DNA of 64,000 nt from Amycolatopsis viridis. GTDB taxonomy: Bacteria > Actinomycetota > Actinomycetes > Mycobacteriales > Pseudonocardiaceae. Where the stretch lies: contig NZ_JAANOU010000001.1 in NCBI RefSeq assembly GCF_011758765.1, positions 2,728,001 through 2,792,000 of the forward strand. Direction: 5' to 3'. Positions 18,786 through 26,992 of this stretch are shown one piece after another (positions within the stretch are counted from its first letter, which is position 1; every line of letters starts with the position of its first letter). The notes under the pieces are model-generated. The model worked only from the letters and a program-made list of their open reading frames with translations. It made no database searches and was not told the origin of the DNA. Position numbers and translations under genes: made by a program.

Positions 18786-19410
18786 CCACCAGTCGCCGAT
18801 ACGCGGAATACACGAACGGGGGAATTTTCTGCGGAATTGCGAAACCCTTTCGCGGATATTCGATGAGGCGCTGGAAATCGCCCACGATCATGTCGATCAG
18901 CTCGGTGCCGTGCCGGGTCCGCAGCGCGTACTCGGTGAGCGACACCGGCGCCGAGGCGCACACCGGCTCCACCTCCGGCCACACCTTGCGCGTCGTGGCG
19001 AACGCGCGGCGCTCCATGTAGGGCATCGAGACCAGCATTAGCGAGGTCACCTCGACCCCCGCTGCGGCGAGGACCGCCCGGGACAGCGCGATGTTCTCAC
19101 CCGTGTTGGCTGCGTGCGGCTCGACGAGGATCGCCTCACCGGGCACACCTAGTTCGAGCGCGCGCTCCCGGTAGTGCACGCTCTCGCCGCGCGGGAAGGC
19201 GTGCGCCGTTTCCCGGCTGTTGCCGCCGGTGAACACCACCACCGGGAACAGGCCCCGGTGGTAGAGCTCGGCCGCGTACGCGGCGACGCCGAGGTCGTGG
19301 CAGCCCAGCGCGACGGCCGCCGAGCACGGCTTCGGGCGGTGCCGCAGCCGGTGGAACTCCCACACCAGCTCGGCGTCGGCCCACACCCGGTCGAGCAGCA
19401 CCTTCCGCAT
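18757..19410 (-). CDS. YdcF/DUF218-family protein
   Basis: The 217-residue protein has the DUF218 (YdcF/SanA-like) pattern: LGCHDLGVAAYAAELYHRGLFPVVVFTGG with the FTGG nucleotide-like loop, then ERALELGVPGEAILVEPHAANTGENI, and the later SMPYMERRAFAT. Members are linked to envelope or cofactor metabolism, and YdcF binds S-adenosylmethionine in vitro. There is no membrane anchor here, unlike SanA. The start is seven bases after the regulator gene and its end overlaps the WbqC gene. Confidence 0.85.
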   Translation of the reverse strand: MRKVLLDRVWADAELVWEFHRLRHRPKPCSAAVALGCHDLGVAAYAAELYHRGLFPVVVFTGGNSRETAHAFPRGESVHYRERALELGVPGEAILVEPHAANTGENIALSRAVLAAAGVEVTSLMLVSMPYMERRAFATTRKVWPEVEPVCASAPVSLTEYALRTRHGTELIDMIVGDFQRLIEYPRKGFAIPQKIPPFVYSAYRRLVDAGFRSRML

Positions 19411-19417
19411 GACCGGG

Positions 19418-20578
19418 CTACCGGCACTCGGAACCGCGGCGGATGCCCTCGATGCTGCGCACCTGGTGCATGAGCCCGTAGCGGGCGGACAGGCGGGCGG
19501 TCCGGTCCAGCGTGGCGAGCCCGGAACCGGCGGTCGCGCTGTCGGACAGCAGGATGTGCGCGTGCGCGGTGTCCAGCCGCACCTGCTGCAGCGGGGTGTC
19601 GTCGACGCGGTGCGACAGCGCTACCTCGATCGCCCGCCCCGCCGCCGTCAGATCGCCCGCCCCGCGGTGGGCCAGCGCCAGTTTCTGGTGCGCGATCGAC
19701 CAGTCCGCGGGCTCCTCGAGCCGCTCGAACGCGCGGATGGCCGGCACGATGTGGCGCGTCGCGGTCTCGTGCAGGCCGCGCTTGCTCAGCGCGGTGCCCA
19801 CCCACAGCCGCGCGCGGGTGCGGTCGTGCGCGCTGAGCCGATCGTCGGTGGTCAGGCTCGTGTAGCGCGCCGCCGCCGACGCCAGCTGCCCGGACATCTC
19901 GGCGATGACGACGAGTTGCAGTTCCAGCTGGGCCACCCGGCGCGGGGACTTCAATTCGGTGAACACCCGCAGTGCCTGGCGGTAGACGGGTTCGGCGGAC
20001 AACGGCCCGCGCAGTGCACCCTGGTCCTGCCGCACCTCCCCGAGCAGCCGCAGCGACCGGCCGTAGAGGTACAGACCCTGCGCATCGGAGCTGTCCGGCT
20101 GGAAGCGGCCCAGCCAGCGGCCCAGCAGAGTGCTCGCGAGGCGGAACTCCTGGCGTCCCAGGCAGGCGACGGTGCGGTCCAGGTCGTCGGTCCAGGCCTC
20201 GTAGTCGTGGCCGGGTGCCGGACCGCGCGCGGGGCCGGACTCGCGCGCCCCGGTCACCAGCACCTCGAACCGGGTCCGTGCGCCGTCGTCCGCCCTGGCC
20301 AGTGCGGTGTCCAGGATCGCCTGGGTGTCCGGGCGCGGGACCGTCGAGGTGCCACCGCTTTCCCACTTCGCGACGGTGCGCGCGGCGACACCGAGGTAGG
20401 CGGCGAAGCCGCGCACCGACAGGCGCAGGGCGTGCCGCAGCAACCGCGCCTCCCGTCCCGTCCACTGGTGGGCGGTAGCGGCTGCCGCAGGTCTGGTCCC
20501 GGCGCTCACACGATCAGGGTAACCACATCGGGGGCGCGCCAGGACACCGAAAGGGCAACGGTAGTTCGTTTCCGTCAT
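19418..20578 (-). CDS. HTH-XRE transcriptional regulator with TPR-like C-terminus
   Basis: The N-terminal third has an XRE-type helix-turn-helix (residues about 40-75: GREARLLRHALRLSVRGFAAYLGV then AARTVAKWESG). The remaining 270 residues are helical repeats of tetratricopeptide style (RLWVGTALSKRGLHETATRHI, HQKLALAHRGAGDLTAAGRAI). This build occurs in Streptomyces regulators of development and antibiotic production. I give the ATG at 20578 (386 residues); GTG at 20509 (MSAGTRPAAA) is also plausible and removes a Cys-rich leader. It heads the operon with YdcF and WbqC and is divergent from tetR. Confidence 0.8.
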   Translation of the reverse strand: MTETNYRCPFGVLARPRCGYPDRVSAGTRPAAAATAHQWTGREARLLRHALRLSVRGFAAYLGVAARTVAKWESGGTSTVPRPDTQAILDTALARADDGARTRFEVLVTGARESGPARGPAPGHDYEAWTDDLDRTVACLGRQEFRLASTLLGRWLGRFQPDSSDAQGLYLYGRSLRLLGEVRQDQGALRGPLSAEPVYRQALRVFTELKSPRRVAQLELQLVVIAEMSGQLASAAARYTSLTTDDRLSAHDRTRARLWVGTALSKRGLHETATRHIVPAIRAFERLEEPADWSIAHQKLALAHRGAGDLTAAGRAIEVALSHRVDDTPLQQVRLDTAHAHILLSDSATAGSGLATLDRTARLSARYGLMHQVRSIEGIRRGSECR

Positions 20579-20604
20579 GAGTTCGCTCGTTCAGGCTAGA
20601 GCGA

Positions 20605-20661
20605 GGCACCCGGCGCCGGGGCTGACTCCTTGTCCCGGGCCGACCCTCGGCGCCGGGTGCC
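20605..20661 (+). repeat. 14-bp inverted repeat upstream of tetR-mmuM
   Basis: GGCACCCGGCGCCG (20605-20618) is perfectly complementary to CGGCGCCGGGTGCC (20648-20661), with 29 bases between. It lies in the gap between two divergent regulators. It could be an RNA stem in the 5' leader of the tetR transcript or a terminator. Confidence 0.6.
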
Positions 20662-20682
20662 GTGGCACGCCCTCCGGCAGCA

Positions 20683-20710
20683 GCTTTCCCCTGCCCACGC
20701 AGGGGAAAGC
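20683..20710 (+). repeat. 11-bp inverted repeat upstream of tetR-mmuM
   Basis: GCTTTCCCCTG and CAGGGGAAAGC form a perfect 11-bp stem with loop CCCACG. It follows the larger inverted repeat by 21 bases and precedes an 18-bp palindrome. The compact stem is consistent with a terminator or leader hairpin. Confidence 0.6.
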
Positions 20711-20714
20711 GCGC

Positions 20715-20732
20715 GCGCCGTCCGGACGGCGC
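20715..20732 (+). promoter_or_regulatory. 18-bp perfect palindrome, candidate TetR operator
   Basis: GCGCCGTCCGGACGGCGC is a perfect palindrome 14 bases before the tetR ATG. Length, symmetry and position fit an autoregulatory operator for the TetR-family protein encoded next. No experimental support is available here. Confidence 0.55.
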
Positions 20733-20746
20733 ACTACGATGGGGTG

Positions 20747-21370
20747 ATGACCGGCATCTCCACGCCTGCCCGGAACACGTTCCGCGAGCAGCAGTGGCGG
20801 GAAGCGCACGACCGTTACCTCGAGTGCGCGCGGGAGGTGTTCGCCCGTCTCGGGTACCACGCCGCCACGGTCGCCGACATCGTCGCCACGGCCAACGGCA
20901 GCCGGGCCACCTTCTACGCGCACTTCCGCGACAAGGCCGACATCGCGGCCGCGCTGTTCGAGCGGATCCTGCCGGACACCGCGGCGCTGTACCGGATGCC
21001 GGCGCACTTCCCGGAGCTGACCCGGGCGCGGGTGCGCACCTGGCTGGACGAGCACGTGCTGGCGTTCTGGTCGCGGTACGCCGTGGAGATCGACGTCCTG
21101 ACCCAGGCCGTCGCCGACGATCCGCGGGTCGCCGCCCGGCACTACCAGTGGGGTGTGGACGCTGCCCGCGAACTGGCGCCGTACCTGACACAGTGGACCG
21201 GCGAGCACGAGCAGGCTGGGCTGACCCGGGCGTTGTTGCTGGTGCTGCAACTGGAACAGGCGTGCTACCACTGGCTGATCCGGGGCGTCGGGCACGACCG
21301 GGCGCTGGTGCTGGACGTGCTCGCCGACGTGTGGTGGCGCGAGCTGACCTACCTGCGCACCGGCCCGTGA
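20747..21370 (+). CDS. TetR-family transcriptional regulator
   Basis: The 207-residue protein has a standard TetR N-terminal DNA-binding domain: helix 1 with YLECAREVFARLGYHAATVADI and the recognition region ANGSRATFYAHFRDKADI at about residues 44-61. The C-terminal ligand domain (WLDEHVLAFWSRYAVEIDVL onward) is of unknown specificity. ATG at 20747 is preferred; a GTG sits immediately before it. Its stop overlaps the mmuM start (GTGA), so it probably controls homocysteine methylation or a ligand connected with it. A perfect palindrome precedes the start. Confidence 0.9.
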   Translation: MTGISTPARNTFREQQWREAHDRYLECAREVFARLGYHAATVADIVATANGSRATFYAHFRDKADIAAALFERILPDTAALYRMPAHFPELTRARVRTWLDEHVLAFWSRYAVEIDVLTQAVADDPRVAARHYQWGVDAARELAPYLTQWTGEHEQAGLTRALLLVLQLEQACYHWLIRGVGHDRALVLDVLADVWWRELTYLRTGP

Positions 21371-22242
21371 CCGTCGTCCTCGATGGTGGCCTGGCCACCG
21401 AGCTGGAGGCGCGCGGGCACGACCTCTCCGACGCGTTGTGGTCGGCGCGGCTGCTGGCCGACGACCCGGACGCGATCGTCGCCGCGCACCGCGCGTTCTT
21501 CCGCGCCGGCGCCCAGGTCGCGACCACGGCCAGCTACCAGGCCAGTGTCGCCGGGTTCGCCGAGGCCGGCATCGCCCGCCAGGAGGCGGTCCGGTTGCTG
21601 CAGTTGAGTGTCGAACTCGCCCGGGAGGCGCGGGTGCGCGGTGACGAGCTGATCGCCGCGTCGATCGGGCCGTACGGCGCGACGCTCGCCGACGGCTCGG
21701 AATACCGCGGCCGCTACGGGCTTCGGATCGGCGAGCTGGTCGCGTTCCACCGGCCGCGTGCGGAGATCCTGGCCGCGGCCGGACCGGATCTGCTGGCCTG
21801 CGAGACGGTGCCCGATGTGGACGAAGCCGAGGCGATGCTGCTCGCCATCGAGGGGCTCGGCGTGCCCGCGTGGCTGTCCTACACGATCACCGGCGAGAGC
21901 ACCCGCGCCGGCCAGCCGCTGACCGAGGCGTTCGCCGTGGCGCGGGGCAACGACCAGATCGTGGCGGTCGGCGTGAACTGCTGCGATCCCCGGGACGTCG
22001 CGGCGGCCGCCGGGATCGCGCGTGCGGCGAGCGGGAAACCGGTGATCGCCTACCCGAACAGCGGCGAGCGCTGGAACGGTCGGCGCTGGACCGGTACCTC
22101 CCGGTTCGCACCGGAGATGGTGCACGACTGGCTCGCCGCCGGCGCCGGCTACGTCGGAGGGTGCTGCCGGGTGGGACCGGAGGACATCGCGGCTCTGGCC
22201 GCGGCCGTCAGCGGGCCAGGAACGGAATCGCGACCAGGGTGA
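21367..22242 (+). CDS. mmuM: Homocysteine S-methyltransferase
   Basis: The enzyme transfers a methyl group from S-methylmethionine (or S-adenosylmethionine) to homocysteine, making methionine. The 291-residue protein begins VVLDGGLATELEARG, and the zinc-binding cysteines are in VGVNCCDP and GGCCRVGP, as in the family. GTG at 21367 overlaps the tetR stop. The last 35 bases overlap the convergent UbiA-family gene. The pairing with a TetR regulator is the only context clue. Confidence 0.92.
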   Translation: MTVVLDGGLATELEARGHDLSDALWSARLLADDPDAIVAAHRAFFRAGAQVATTASYQASVAGFAEAGIARQEAVRLLQLSVELAREARVRGDELIAASIGPYGATLADGSEYRGRYGLRIGELVAFHRPRAEILAAAGPDLLACETVPDVDEAEAMLLAIEGLGVPAWLSYTITGESTRAGQPLTEAFAVARGNDQIVAVGVNCCDPRDVAAAAGIARAASGKPVIAYPNSGERWNGRRWTGTSRFAPEMVHDWLAAGAGYVGGCCRVGPEDIAALAAAVSGPGTESRPG

Positions 22243-23098
22243 GATCACCGGCCAGTGCGGCCGGTGCCGCCGCCATCCGCATGCGTGACCACGACCCGTG
22301 CGGACCGCGCAGCGCGCCCATCCCGGCGAGGAACGACCCCTCCCCGAGTACCCCGAAGGCGGCCCAGCCCGGCCCGTACCGCCACCACAACCCGGATCCG
22401 AGCAGCGCGAGCCCGGCCGCGGTGATCAAGCACGAGACGACCAGCGTCCGCCGTGGACCGTGCCGCGCGCCCGGCGTGCCGACCCCGGTCCGGGCGTCGA
22501 CGGCGTGGTCGGGCACCGAGAACCACGCCGTGCGGCCGAACCCGAGCACGCACAGCCCGGCCAGCACCGGCACCATCGACCCCTCCAGTTCCGGCCGCAC
22601 CGCGAGGTACGACGCCAGCCCCGGCACCGCGAGGAACCCGGCCCCGAACACCGCGGGGCCGGCGAACCCGCGCCGCTTCAACCGCACCGGTTCCACGTTG
22701 TAGAGCACGTGCGCGACCACCACCGCGGCGATCACCAGCACCACCGCCCACCGCGCCAGCCACACCGCGACCACCGCTGCCAGGGCCAGCGCCGCCCCCG
22801 CCTCGGCCGCCACCCAGGCCATGATCCGGCCACGCCCGACCTTCCGCGCCGCGCCGGCCAGCCCGGCCTTGTCCGCATCCAGCTCGTCGGTCGGCATGTC
22901 GGCTGCGGTGTTCATCGCCAGCGCGGCCAGCAGTGCCAGCAACGTCGCGGCCACGGTCACCAGAACCGGCCCGTCGAGCAGGTGCCGCGGACCCGCGAAC
23001 GCCGCACCCCAGCACGTGTAGGCCAGGTAGCTCACCGGCAGGGGGAAGTGCAGGCGGTGCACGGCCAGCACCTCGCGCCACCCCCTCAATCGCGGCAT
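22208..23098 (-). CDS. UbiA-family prenyltransferase or terpene synthase
   Basis: The 296-residue protein is an integral membrane protein with about eight helices and both UbiA aspartate-rich motifs: N63-xxx-D67-xxx-D71-xx-D74 in NTAADMPTDELDADK, and D197-HAV-D201, plus YNVEPVRLKRRG. UbiA members attach prenyl chains to aromatic or other acceptors; PtmT1 of the platensimycin pathway is a UbiA-type diterpene synthase acting on ent-copalyl diphosphate. The ATG at 23098 overlaps the P450 stop by 13 bases, and a class II diterpene cyclase heads the operon, which favours a diterpene role over quinone synthesis. Confidence 0.85.
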   Translation of the reverse strand: MPRLRGWREVLAVHRLHFPLPVSYLAYTCWGAAFAGPRHLLDGPVLVTVAATLLALLAALAMNTAADMPTDELDADKAGLAGAARKVGRGRIMAWVAAEAGAALALAAVVAVWLARWAVVLVIAAVVVAHVLYNVEPVRLKRRGFAGPAVFGAGFLAVPGLASYLAVRPELEGSMVPVLAGLCVLGFGRTAWFSVPDHAVDARTGVGTPGARHGPRRTLVVSCLITAAGLALLGSGLWWRYGPGWAAFGVLGEGSFLAGMGALRGPHGSWSRMRMAAAPAALAGDLTLVAIPFLAR

Positions 23099-24318
23099 GC
23101 CACCACTTCCAGGCGCAGCCGCGACGACGGTGCCATCGCGTGTCCCCGCAACTCCGGCACACCGGCGCCGGGGTTGACGCACCGCAGTACCCGGCGCCGC
23201 AGCAGAGCGGCGACGATCATCCGGATCTCCAGCTGCCCGAGGCGGCTGCCGAGGCAGAACCGCGTGCCCCCACCGAACGGCAGATATCCCTCCGGGGTGC
23301 TGCGGCGGCCGAGGAACCGTGACGGGTCGAAGGTGTGCGGGTCCGGGAAGTACTCGGCCCGGTGGTGGGAGAGATAGATTCCGGGCGTGATCACCGTGCC
23401 GGCCGGCAGTGTCCGGCCCAGCAGGTCCACCGGTTCGGGCAGCGCCCGGTTCCCGGCCACCTCGACCGGCGGGTGCAGCCGCAGCACCTCGGAGATCACC
23501 GCCTGCAGCACCGGCACGTCCGCCGGGTCGGAACCGTCGCTGGTGGTCGAGGCGAGTTCGGACACCACGGCGTCGTGCAGATCCGGTCTGCGGGTGAGCC
23601 AGTACAGCGTCCACGCGGTGGCCGATGCGGTGGTCTCGTGCCCGGCGAACAGCAGCGACACCACCTGGTCACGCAACTCGTCGTCGGGCACCGGCCCGAG
23701 CGGGCCGTTCGCGCGCAACAGCGGCGCCAGCAGGCCGTCCGGGGCGGACCGCGCGGCGGCCACCAGCCGTGCGTCCAGGTCCGGGCCCGAGCGGGGCAGC
23801 CCGCCGCGCAGGAACCGGTACGCCAGCGTGCGGTGACGCGAGCCGAGTGCCCGGTCGAGCCAGGCCGTGACCTCCCGCAGCAGCACCGGATCCACCGCAC
23901 CCAGGATCATCCGCCCGACGATGTCCAGGGCCAGCCGGCGTGTCCAGGCCGGGAGCCCGAACACGGTGCCCGCCGGTAACTCCTCGATCGCCGCGTCGAT
24001 GGTGGCGGCGATCAGCCCGCGGCTGGCGGCGAGACGGCTGCCCCGCAGCGGCGCCCCGAGCACCTTTCGGTACGTCGCGTGGCGGGAGCCGTCGGCCCAC
24101 AACAGCGATTTCGGTCCCAGCAACGGGTTCAGCGAGCGGCTGCCCGGGTGCCGCAGCCCCGCGTCCTGCCGGAACAGTCCGGTGAGCGCTTCGTGGTGCC
24201 ACACCAGCAGCTTCGGCGCGGGACCGCCACGCACCTCCAGCATCCCGGCCGGGTCGTCGGCGTGTCTGTCCAGGAAGGACAGTGGAGCCAGGGTGAGCGC
24301 GAGTTCGACGCGGCGCAT
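23086..24318 (-). CDS. Cytochrome P450
   Basis: The 410-residue soluble P450 has the I-helix motif AGHETT (residues 225-230), the ExxR motif in EVLRLHPP, and the heme-binding loop FGGGTRFCLGSRLG with the axial cysteine C355. The length is typical for bacterial monooxygenases. The ATG starts directly after the cyclase stop with no gap, and its end overlaps the UbiA-family gene, so it most likely oxidises the product of those two enzymes. No ferredoxin gene lies beside it, so electrons must come from elsewhere. Confidence 0.95.
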   Translation of the reverse strand: MRRVELALTLAPLSFLDRHADDPAGMLEVRGGPAPKLLVWHHEALTGLFRQDAGLRHPGSRSLNPLLGPKSLLWADGSRHATYRKVLGAPLRGSRLAASRGLIAATIDAAIEELPAGTVFGLPAWTRRLALDIVGRMILGAVDPVLLREVTAWLDRALGSRHRTLAYRFLRGGLPRSGPDLDARLVAAARSAPDGLLAPLLRANGPLGPVPDDELRDQVVSLLFAGHETTASATAWTLYWLTRRPDLHDAVVSELASTTSDGSDPADVPVLQAVISEVLRLHPPVEVAGNRALPEPVDLLGRTLPAGTVITPGIYLSHHRAEYFPDPHTFDPSRFLGRRSTPEGYLPFGGGTRFCLGSRLGQLEIRMIVAALLRRRVLRCVNPGAGVPELRGHAMAPSSRLRLEVVACRD

Positions 24319-25848
24319 TCACGCCGTCCGTTCGGCCGGCGCCGGTTCGAGCTGCGTCAGCAGTGCCGCCACCTGGGGGCGGGTGCGGGCCAGGTACAGA
24401 GCCGCGATCCCCTCGGCCCGCACGATCCGGTCGGGGGTGTACAGATCCTTGTCGTGCCACAACGGGGGATGCGCCGCGTTCTCCGGCCAGGACAACAGGA
24501 ACGCGCACCCGCGGGCGGCGGCCTCGTCCGCCCAGGGCGCACCGGCCCGGATGAGGACCTGGACGGCGTAAGCGGTCTCTTCGAAGGTGCCGGACCACCG
24601 GCCCCACGAGCCGTCCGGCCGCTGGGTCCGCGCGATCCACTGCAACGCCCGTGCGCGGGCCGCCGTGGCGTGCCCGCTCGCGGTCAGCGCGAGGAAGCAA
24701 TGCGCGGTCGCGTAGTACGGCGACGCGTGCCACTTGTCGGTCCAGCTGCCGTCGGCGTGCTGCCGGCCGGCGACCCACCCGGCGAGGCGCCCGGTCACTT
24801 CGGACGGTCCGGCGGTGTGCAGCGCCTGCAGCACGTGGGCGTTCGTGGTGACCGAGGGGGTGCGTTCGTCGGGGTAGGTGCAGAAGTGCCGGTCCACCCG
24901 GTAGCAGTCGAGGCAGTCCAGCGGGACCGCCCTGCCGTGCGCCGCCAGCGCGCGCAGCGTCGTGGCGGTGTCGTCGGCGTCCGGGGGCAGGCCGGCACCG
25001 CCCGCGGCGCCGTCCGCCCCGACCGCGGCGGACAGCCCGTCGAGCACCTCCCCGGGCACGGCGATCCGCAGGCCCGCCCCGGCGAACGCGGACAGCACCC
25101 AGGACCGTTCGAACACCGTCAGCGGGGCGGCCACCGGGACCGCACCGCCGTGGCGGGCCTGGATGTTCTCCAGGTACCGCGCCCCGGGGCCGGTGACGAT
25201 GCCCCCGAGCCAGGCGGCCGTGGCGGCGGGGGAGCAGCCCAGCCCGTGCGGATCCGGACGGACCGGACCGGCGCCGTGCACCGCCGCACCCAGGGCCTCC
25301 AGCGAGTGCAGGATCTTTTCCGGCAGCGGCCGCCCGTCCGCGGCCAGGCGGCGCAGTCCGTCCAGCACGTCGGGCCGGGTACCCGGCGGGTGCGGCAGGC
25401 GGCGCCCGGCGGTCAGCGCGATGCCGTCGGCCGCGAGCGCGTCCAGGTGCGCGTTGACCGCGGACACCAGCGACGGCACCAGGATCTCCACCGCGACGGT
25501 GTCCGGCAGCTCGACGCGCAGCTCCGGGCCCCACCGCGTGGCGAGTGACCGCAGCCCCCGCTGGGCTGCGGCCAGGACCGGGGACGCGCGGCCGCGGCGG
25601 AACTCGGTCAGCAGCGCTTCCGTCGCGCTCAGCGTGGGCAGCAGGCCGTAGCCCTCCGGGCCGCCCCAGCTGCCGTCCGGTGCCTGCTGGGTCAGCAGGA
25701 ACGCGACCCGGTTGGCGTGCCCGGCCAGGTCCGGGATCAGGGTGACCAGGCGGGCGGTCTCGTAGACGGACGGGGAGAAGTCCCCGTCCGGATCCGAGGC
25801 CATGGCGTGCACCAGGTGCTGTGCCAGCTCGGCGAGGTCGGCGGTCAT
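24319..25848 (-). CDS. Class II diterpene cyclase (copalyl diphosphate synthase-like)
   Basis: The 509-residue protein has the class II cyclase acid motif DADD at residues 290-293 and no class I DDxxD motif. Repeat-like QW elements are visible (QQAPDGSWGG near 55-63, QHADGSWTDKW and QRPDGSWGRW in the C-terminal half), as in squalene-hopene and ent-CPP synthase families. The length matches bacterial copalyl diphosphate synthases. It should protonate geranylgeranyl diphosphate to a bicyclic diphosphate; the stereochemistry cannot be predicted. It is first in a three-gene operon with a P450 and a UbiA-family protein. No GGPP synthase is in the window. Confidence 0.88.
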   Translation of the reverse strand: MTADLAELAQHLVHAMASDPDGDFSPSVYETARLVTLIPDLAGHANRVAFLLTQQAPDGSWGGPEGYGLLPTLSATEALLTEFRRGRASPVLAAAQRGLRSLATRWGPELRVELPDTVAVEILVPSLVSAVNAHLDALAADGIALTAGRRLPHPPGTRPDVLDGLRRLAADGRPLPEKILHSLEALGAAVHGAGPVRPDPHGLGCSPAATAAWLGGIVTGPGARYLENIQARHGGAVPVAAPLTVFERSWVLSAFAGAGLRIAVPGEVLDGLSAAVGADGAAGGAGLPPDADDTATTLRALAAHGRAVPLDCLDCYRVDRHFCTYPDERTPSVTTNAHVLQALHTAGPSEVTGRLAGWVAGRQHADGSWTDKWHASPYYATAHCFLALTASGHATAARARALQWIARTQRPDGSWGRWSGTFEETAYAVQVLIRAGAPWADEAAARGCAFLLSWPENAAHPPLWHDKDLYTPDRIVRAEGIAALYLARTRPQVAALLTQLEPAPAERTA

Positions 25849-26065
25849 GGGCGGTCCCCCGTGGTTCAGCGGTGGCGATGATCACGCTCCGCATACCGGC
25901 CGTGACAATGAGGAGATCGAATCTAGCAGCTTTGAACAATGTTTTACAGGGGGTTCGCTCGGGTGGCCCAGTAGCCCGGTGGAAGTAAGCCTGTCGGCGG
26001 GATGGATCGCGGCCCTCGCTACGTTGAGTGTCGAGGAGAGGTGGCCAGACAGGCAGGAGGCTGTG

Positions 26066-26971
26066 GTGTTCGATCCGACGGATCTCTACGAGGTGGACTC
26101 GGAGCTCCCGGAGTTGAGCGGTGCGGTGCTGCTGCACCAGCTCGACGGCTTCATGGACGCCGGCCAGGCCGGGGCGCTGGTCAGCGAGCACCTCCGGTCG
26201 AACTGGGACAACCGGGTGGTGGCGCGCTTCGACGTGGACCGGCTGCTCGACTACCGGGCGCGGCGGCCGGTGATGACGTTCGACACCGACCACTGGGCGA
26301 GCTACGACACCCCGGAGCTGGCGGTGCGGCTCTTCCACGACGAGGCCGGCACGCCCTTCCTGTTGTTGAGCGGGCCGGAGCCGGACGGGTTGTGGGAGCG
26401 CTACGCCGCGGCGGTGCGGTCGCTCGTGGAGCGGTGGGACCTGCGGATGACGGTGTCGTTCCACGGGATCCCGATGGGCGCGCCGCACACGCGCCCGCTC
26501 GGGGTGACCGCGCACGCCACGCGGCGCGACCTGATCGGCGACTACGAGCCGGTGCTCAACCGGCTGGAGGTACCGGGCAGCGCCCTCAACCTGACCGAAT
26601 ACCGCCTCGGGCGGGCCGGGCACGACGCGGTCGGGTTCGCCGCGCACGTGCCGCACTACCTCGCGCAGTCGCGGTACCCGGCCGCCGCGCTGACCGTGCT
26701 GGGCTCGATCACGCGGCTGGCGGGCCTGTCGCTGCCGGACGAGGCCCTGCGGGCGGCCTCCCGGCGCACCGACGCCGAGATCGCCCGGCAGGTGGCCGAG
26801 TCGGACGAGGTGGCCGAGGTCGTGCACGCGCTGGAGCGGCAGTACGACCTGTTCGTCGAGGCGATGGACGGCAAGAAGACCCTGCTCGCCGACGAGGGCT
26901 CGATGCCCACGGCCGAGGAGCTGGGCGCGGAGTTCGAACGCTTCCTGGCCGAGCAGGATCGCCGCGAGTAA
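26066..26971 (+). CDS. PAC2-family protein
   Basis: The 301-residue protein resembles actinobacterial PAC2 (proteasome assembly chaperone-like) proteins: FMDAGQAGALVSEHL near residue 30, TFDTDHWASY, the SFHGIPMGAPHTRPLGVTAHAT stretch (split SFHGIPMGAP and RPLGVTAHAT), and the GFAAHVPHYLAQSRYPAAAL core. The role in bacteria is not proven. The last 60 residues are an acidic helical tail ending EQDRRE. The start is the second of two adjacent GTG codons, placed best after AGGAGG at 26055-26060. It is divergent from the diterpene operon, about 217 bases apart. Confidence 0.85.
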   Translation: MFDPTDLYEVDSELPELSGAVLLHQLDGFMDAGQAGALVSEHLRSNWDNRVVARFDVDRLLDYRARRPVMTFDTDHWASYDTPELAVRLFHDEAGTPFLLLSGPEPDGLWERYAAAVRSLVERWDLRMTVSFHGIPMGAPHTRPLGVTAHATRRDLIGDYEPVLNRLEVPGSALNLTEYRLGRAGHDAVGFAAHVPHYLAQSRYPAAALTVLGSITRLAGLSLPDEALRAASRRTDAEIARQVAESDEVAEVVHALERQYDLFVEAMDGKKTLLADEGSMPTAEELGAEFERFLAEQDRRE

Positions 26972-26992
26972 CCCGCGCGGGCTCGCCGGGTG

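Noticed and set aside
20577-20746. Known riboswitch class (SAM, cobalamin) upstream of tetR-mmuM
   Set aside because: The stems do not match any consensus I can recognise; kept only as unexplained inverted repeats.
22208-23098. Plain menaquinone or ubiquinone prenyltransferase
   Set aside because: Operon context with a class II diterpene cyclase and a P450 and no quinone genes makes this less likely, though not excluded.
25907-26000. Short plus-strand frame (about 28 codons) in the gap between the diterpene operon and the PAC2 gene
   Set aside because: No ribosome site of the right spacing and no resemblance to leader peptides; probably chance in an AT-rich promoter region.
23669-26827. 1052-codon minus-strand frame across the P450, cyclase and PAC2 region
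   Set aside because: Out-of-frame reading of the P450 and cyclase genes; extremely Arg/Gly/Pro-rich and crosses a real intergenic region.
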